Below, piece after piece: positions 4,241 to 6,807 of a stretch of DNA of 6,807 nucleotides (position 1 is the stretch's first letter; each line of letters starts with the position of its first letter). The position numbers and the translations under genes were made by a program. A model generated the notes under the pieces. The model did no database searches, was not told the origin of the DNA, and saw only the letters and a program-made list of their open reading frames with translations. The DNA comes from Bacteroidales bacterium (lineage in GTDB: Bacteria > Bacteroidota > Bacteroidia > Bacteroidales > UBA4181). Location: assembly GCA_031264715.1 (NCBI GenBank), contig JAISDP010000309.1, positions 1 through 6,807 on the forward strand, read 5' to 3'.

Positions 4241-6807
4241 CTGTCTTTCTCCCTGCTCCACCATCTGCCTGACCGACTGATTGAATTGATGCTCATTTAT
4301 TAAATCCTCCAATTTCAGATGCATCCGATACCTCCAGTAATGATTCGGATTCGACGGGACGTTGATCCTTTCGGCGTTAGGGTCCGGGTTTCGCAATTTG
4401 CCGTCTATCGATAACCAGTCCTGCAAGGGAATGATCACCAGCATGGAAGGAGACCGAAGATGATTGCTGATGATCTGCCGGCATATTTCGGGCGTACATT
4501 CGACAGGGGCTTCGCCGGTGCGCTTGAGTACATGGTTGAAGTAATCCCGGGTTTTTTCCCGGTTTTCCTCCCACCAGCCACGGACAGGCGACATATCGTG
4601 AGTAGATGTGGTGCATACGCTCAGAAAAGGAAGTGCGGATAAATCCGAAAACGTTCCCGGTTTTTTGGGCATCCGTTCTATTTCAAGACTCAATATTTTC
4701 AATTCGTCCATTACTTCAGGCACGCTCGGGGGGATCATTCCCAAATCTTCGCCACAGGCAAGCATGGATGTTGCATATACCAATATGGGCAGTTTTTCAA
4801 GCGCTTTCGCTTTCCAAAAAAGGGAATGGAGATCGTAATAAAAATGGTTGTACAATTTGTTAAAGGCATCCCGGGAACGATTATCAAGGTTGGCGCAGAT
4901 ATGCGTTGACTGGGCTGTAATGCGCGGATGATACCTGTTTTCATATTGCCGGTCGGGTACAAACAGCACCTCATTACACAACCGGTACAATCCTTCACGT
5001 ATATTATTGCTCCCCGGATCATTCATCCCGTCAAATATTCCCTTCACTTTAAGCTGTGTATCGCACGAAGAGTCAAGCTGGTACAAGCCATCGTCCGTTT
5101 TATGCAGGTAAAGCGTTTCGACTTCGCGTGCATATTCTCCGAAAATATCCCGCAAGGCCGATTCTTCTATGTATGGAAGCGTCATTAAAGAAACATCGAA
5201 GTCAATGCCCCATTGCCTGATCTCATCCCCGGCCAACGGGAACGAAGGATCGAAATGCCCCAGCAATCCCTGTACCGACGACAACGGTATTTCCCATATC
5301 CTGAAAAATCCCAGAATGTGGTCGATACGGTAGGCGTCAAAATAATCCGACATTTTACTGAACCGGTTCGCCCACCATTGGTAGTCCGTTCGTGCCATCA
5401 TTTCCCAATTATAGGTCGGAAAACCCCAGTTCTGACCATAAATGGAAAAATCGTCAGGGGGTGCGCCTGTCTGCATGTCGGTGTGGAACAGTTCGGGTTC
5501 CATCCACACGTCCACACTGTTACGGTCGACCCCGATCGGGATATCACCCTTCAGGGCAACCCCGTGCAGGTGCGCGTAATCTCGGGCTTCGGTAAGCTGC
5601 CGGTGCAACAGGAACTGGACGAAACAGGTTTGCTGAAAGCTATAGCCTGCTTCACTGTTGTTTTTCACGAGATCCTCCAGTTTGCCTGCGTCGTATATTC
5701 GGTAACCGCCCCATTGTGTATGGTCGGACGTATGCAGGGTATCCCTCAGGTACGAATAACAGGCATAAGGGAAAAGCCAATTTTTGTTATGATTGAAAAA
5801 TGATTTGAATTCATCCCCGGCAAGCACATCTTCACCGGATTCGGCATACAAAACGTTTAAATATTCGGTTTTTAACTTCATGACTCCCTCGTAATCGGAT
5901 AAATCCAGGCTATTCAAACGGCAGGCTTCTTTTTGAAAATTCTCCTGTTGCTGCCTGTTCCTTAGCGGGTAGCTGTGCAACCCCAGGTAAACCGGGTGCA
6001 AGGCGTATACCGAAATGGCATTGTACGGGTATGAATCGTGCCACGTGTGCGTGGAAGTTGTGTCATTGACGGGCAGCAGTTGAATGATTTTCAGGTTGGC
6101 GGCAGCAGCCCAGTCAACAAGTTTCTTTAAATCGGAAAAATCGCCGATTCCGAAACTCTCGCCCGAACGTAACGAAAATACGGGGATACTTACTCCCGCT
6201 CCTTTCCAAAATACGTCCGAATGACGATAAACCGCGCGCTCAATCCTGACATCATCGTCAGCGCTCAAGGGCGGTAGAATACGGTTGCCTCCTTCCTCCC
6301 AATGCAAACATTCCCCTGTCGTTTCATCACAAAGAATCAGCTTGTACTCCGTTGGCGCATCTAATCCGGACGCATCGAGCGTCAGTTGCCAGCGTGCCTT
6401 GCCAACCGGGTAAAGCGGCAATGCTCTGGCGGTATCCCATCCGCCCAGCTGTGGCGAGGAACCGGTAATGCAAAGTTTTTCCCCCTTCGTTACATACGGA
6501 CAATCGACATCCAATAGCAGGGTGGCTGTATCATATGCCTGTCCGTTGTGCCGGTGCGCATAAAACACCTCAGTAAACGGGGTAGAGTACAGATACGATT
6601 GCCTGGGCACATCCTGCCACAAGTCAATGATTGAACAGTTCCGCCCGGCAACCGGCAGGATTTTGCGCGGCTTTCCCCACTCCCTGCGAACCACGCGGCC
6701 AGCCTCGACAATCAAAAAAGAGTACTGCACTTCCTCCGGCTGAATATCCAGGCTCCATTCCCACCACGATTCCGAGACGCATTTCATGGGAACGGATTTC
6801 GCCTCGT
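4238..6807 (-). CDS. malQ: 4-alpha-glucanotransferase, DPE2-type GH77 with N-terminal CBM20 domains, 5' partial
   Basis: The frame runs to the window edge without a stop, giving 855 residues in view. It transfers alpha-1,4-glucan segments between maltodextrins or glycogen. Numbering from the Met at 6787, residues about 1-72 are the end of a first CBM20 starch-binding domain and about 87-190 a complete second one (LCITGSSPQLGGWDTA, WQLTLDAS). GH77 starts near 193. Catalytic residues are visible: nucleophile Asp489 (YRIDH), acid/base Glu680 (CGEDLG) and Asp731 (TSTHD); GDIPIGVDRNSVDVW is at 414-428. After the nucleophile comes the long insertion typical of DPE2/Bacteroides MalQ (SVQGLLGHFDPS at 504-515). 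The Met at 6787 is probably not the start: six further codons are open, and EAKSVPMKC around it lines up with TARALPLYPV of the second CBM20. About 30-45 N-terminal residues are probably missing. Its promoter lies outside the window. Confidence 0.95.
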   Translation of the reverse strand, partial: EAKSVPMKCVSESWWEWSLDIQPEEVQYSFLIVEAGRVVRREWGKPRKILPVAGRNCSIIDLWQDVPRQSYLYSTPFTEVFYAHRHNGQAYDTATLLLDVDCPYVTKGEKLCITGSSPQLGGWDTARALPLYPVGKARWQLTLDASGLDAPTEYKLILCDETTGECLHWEEGGNRILPPLSADDDVRIERAVYRHSDVFWKGAGVSIPVFSLRSGESFGIGDFSDLKKLVDWAAAANLKIIQLLPVNDTTSTHTWHDSYPYNAISVYALHPVYLGLHSYPLRNRQQQENFQKEACRLNSLDLSDYEGVMKLKTEYLNVLYAESGEDVLAGDEFKSFFNHNKNWLFPYACYSYLRDTLHTSDHTQWGGYRIYDAGKLEDLVKNNSEAGYSFQQTCFVQFLLHRQLTEARDYAHLHGVALKGDIPIGVDRNSVDVWMEPELFHTDMQTGAPPDDFSIYGQNWGFPTYNWEMMARTDYQWWANRFSKMSDYFDAYRIDHILGFFRIWEIPLSSVQGLLGHFDPSFPLAGDEIRQWGIDFDVSLMTLPYIEESALRDIFGEYAREVETLYLHKTDDGLYQLDSSCDTQLKVKGIFDGMNDPGSNNIREGLYRLCNEVLFVPDRQYENRYHPRITAQSTHICANLDNRSRDAFNKLYNHFYYDLHSLFWKAKALEKLPILVYATSMLACGEDLGMIPPSVPEVMDELKILSLEIERMPKKPGTFSDLSALPFLSVCTTSTHDMSPVRGWWEENREKTRDYFNHVLKRTGEAPVECTPEICRQIISNHLRSPSMLVIIPLQDWLSIDGKLRNPDPNAERINVPSNPNHYWRYRMHLKLEDLINEHQFNQSVRQMVEQGERQ

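Noticed and set aside
5213..5803. 196-residue open frame on the + strand
   Set aside because: It is antisense to the GH77 domain of malQ, with low-information composition and no motif. It is a shadow frame.

Overview
The window looks like a chromosomal segment of a Bacteroidota bacterium, most likely order Bacteroidales. This rests on four things. The radical SAM/DUF4130 pair and the RfbC/RfbD proteins match Bacteroidales family members as I remember them. The 4-alpha-glucanotransferase is of the DPE2 type with N-terminal CBM20 domains, which is usual in Bacteroides relatives. A TACCTTTG element upstream of rfbC fits the Bacteroidota -7 promoter consensus TAnnTTTG. Shine-Dalgarno sequences are absent or weak at the start codons. 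No database search was run, so genus is not claimed.

Layout, left to right. At 1-267 (+) is the C-terminal end of a LysM protein, probably an MltD-type lytic transglycosylase, cut by the window edge. At 314-1561 and 1640-2437 (+) is a probable two-gene operon: a putative DNA-modification/repair radical SAM protein with a helix-hairpin-helix, and its usual partner, a DUF4130 'probable DNA metabolism protein'. The 78-bp gap between them holds a hairpin-forming, internally repeated element. The interval 2438-2734 has no gene. It holds two short TTTGA/TCAAA palindromes, a strong intrinsic terminator at 2588-2620 and the rfbC promoter near 2703. At 2735-3295 and 3353-4237 (+) are rfbC and rfbD, the last two steps of dTDP-L-rhamnose synthesis. 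At 4238-6807 (-) is malQ, convergent with rfbD and cut at its 5' end by the right edge of the window.

The genes form three unrelated functional blocks: cell-wall/DNA maintenance, deoxysugar precursor supply for surface polysaccharide, and maltodextrin/glycogen metabolism. The part I consider most interesting is the radical SAM/DUF4130 pair, whose biochemistry is to my knowledge unknown. Here the radical SAM protein ends in QLTLF, a good match to the bacterial beta-sliding-clamp binding motif, placed after a glutamine-rich tail. That suggests recruitment to the replication or repair machinery. The DUF4130 protein lacks the uracil-DNA-glycosylase domain to which it is fused in some other bacteria. 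No tRNA, rRNA, CRISPR array, transposase or integrase was recognised.
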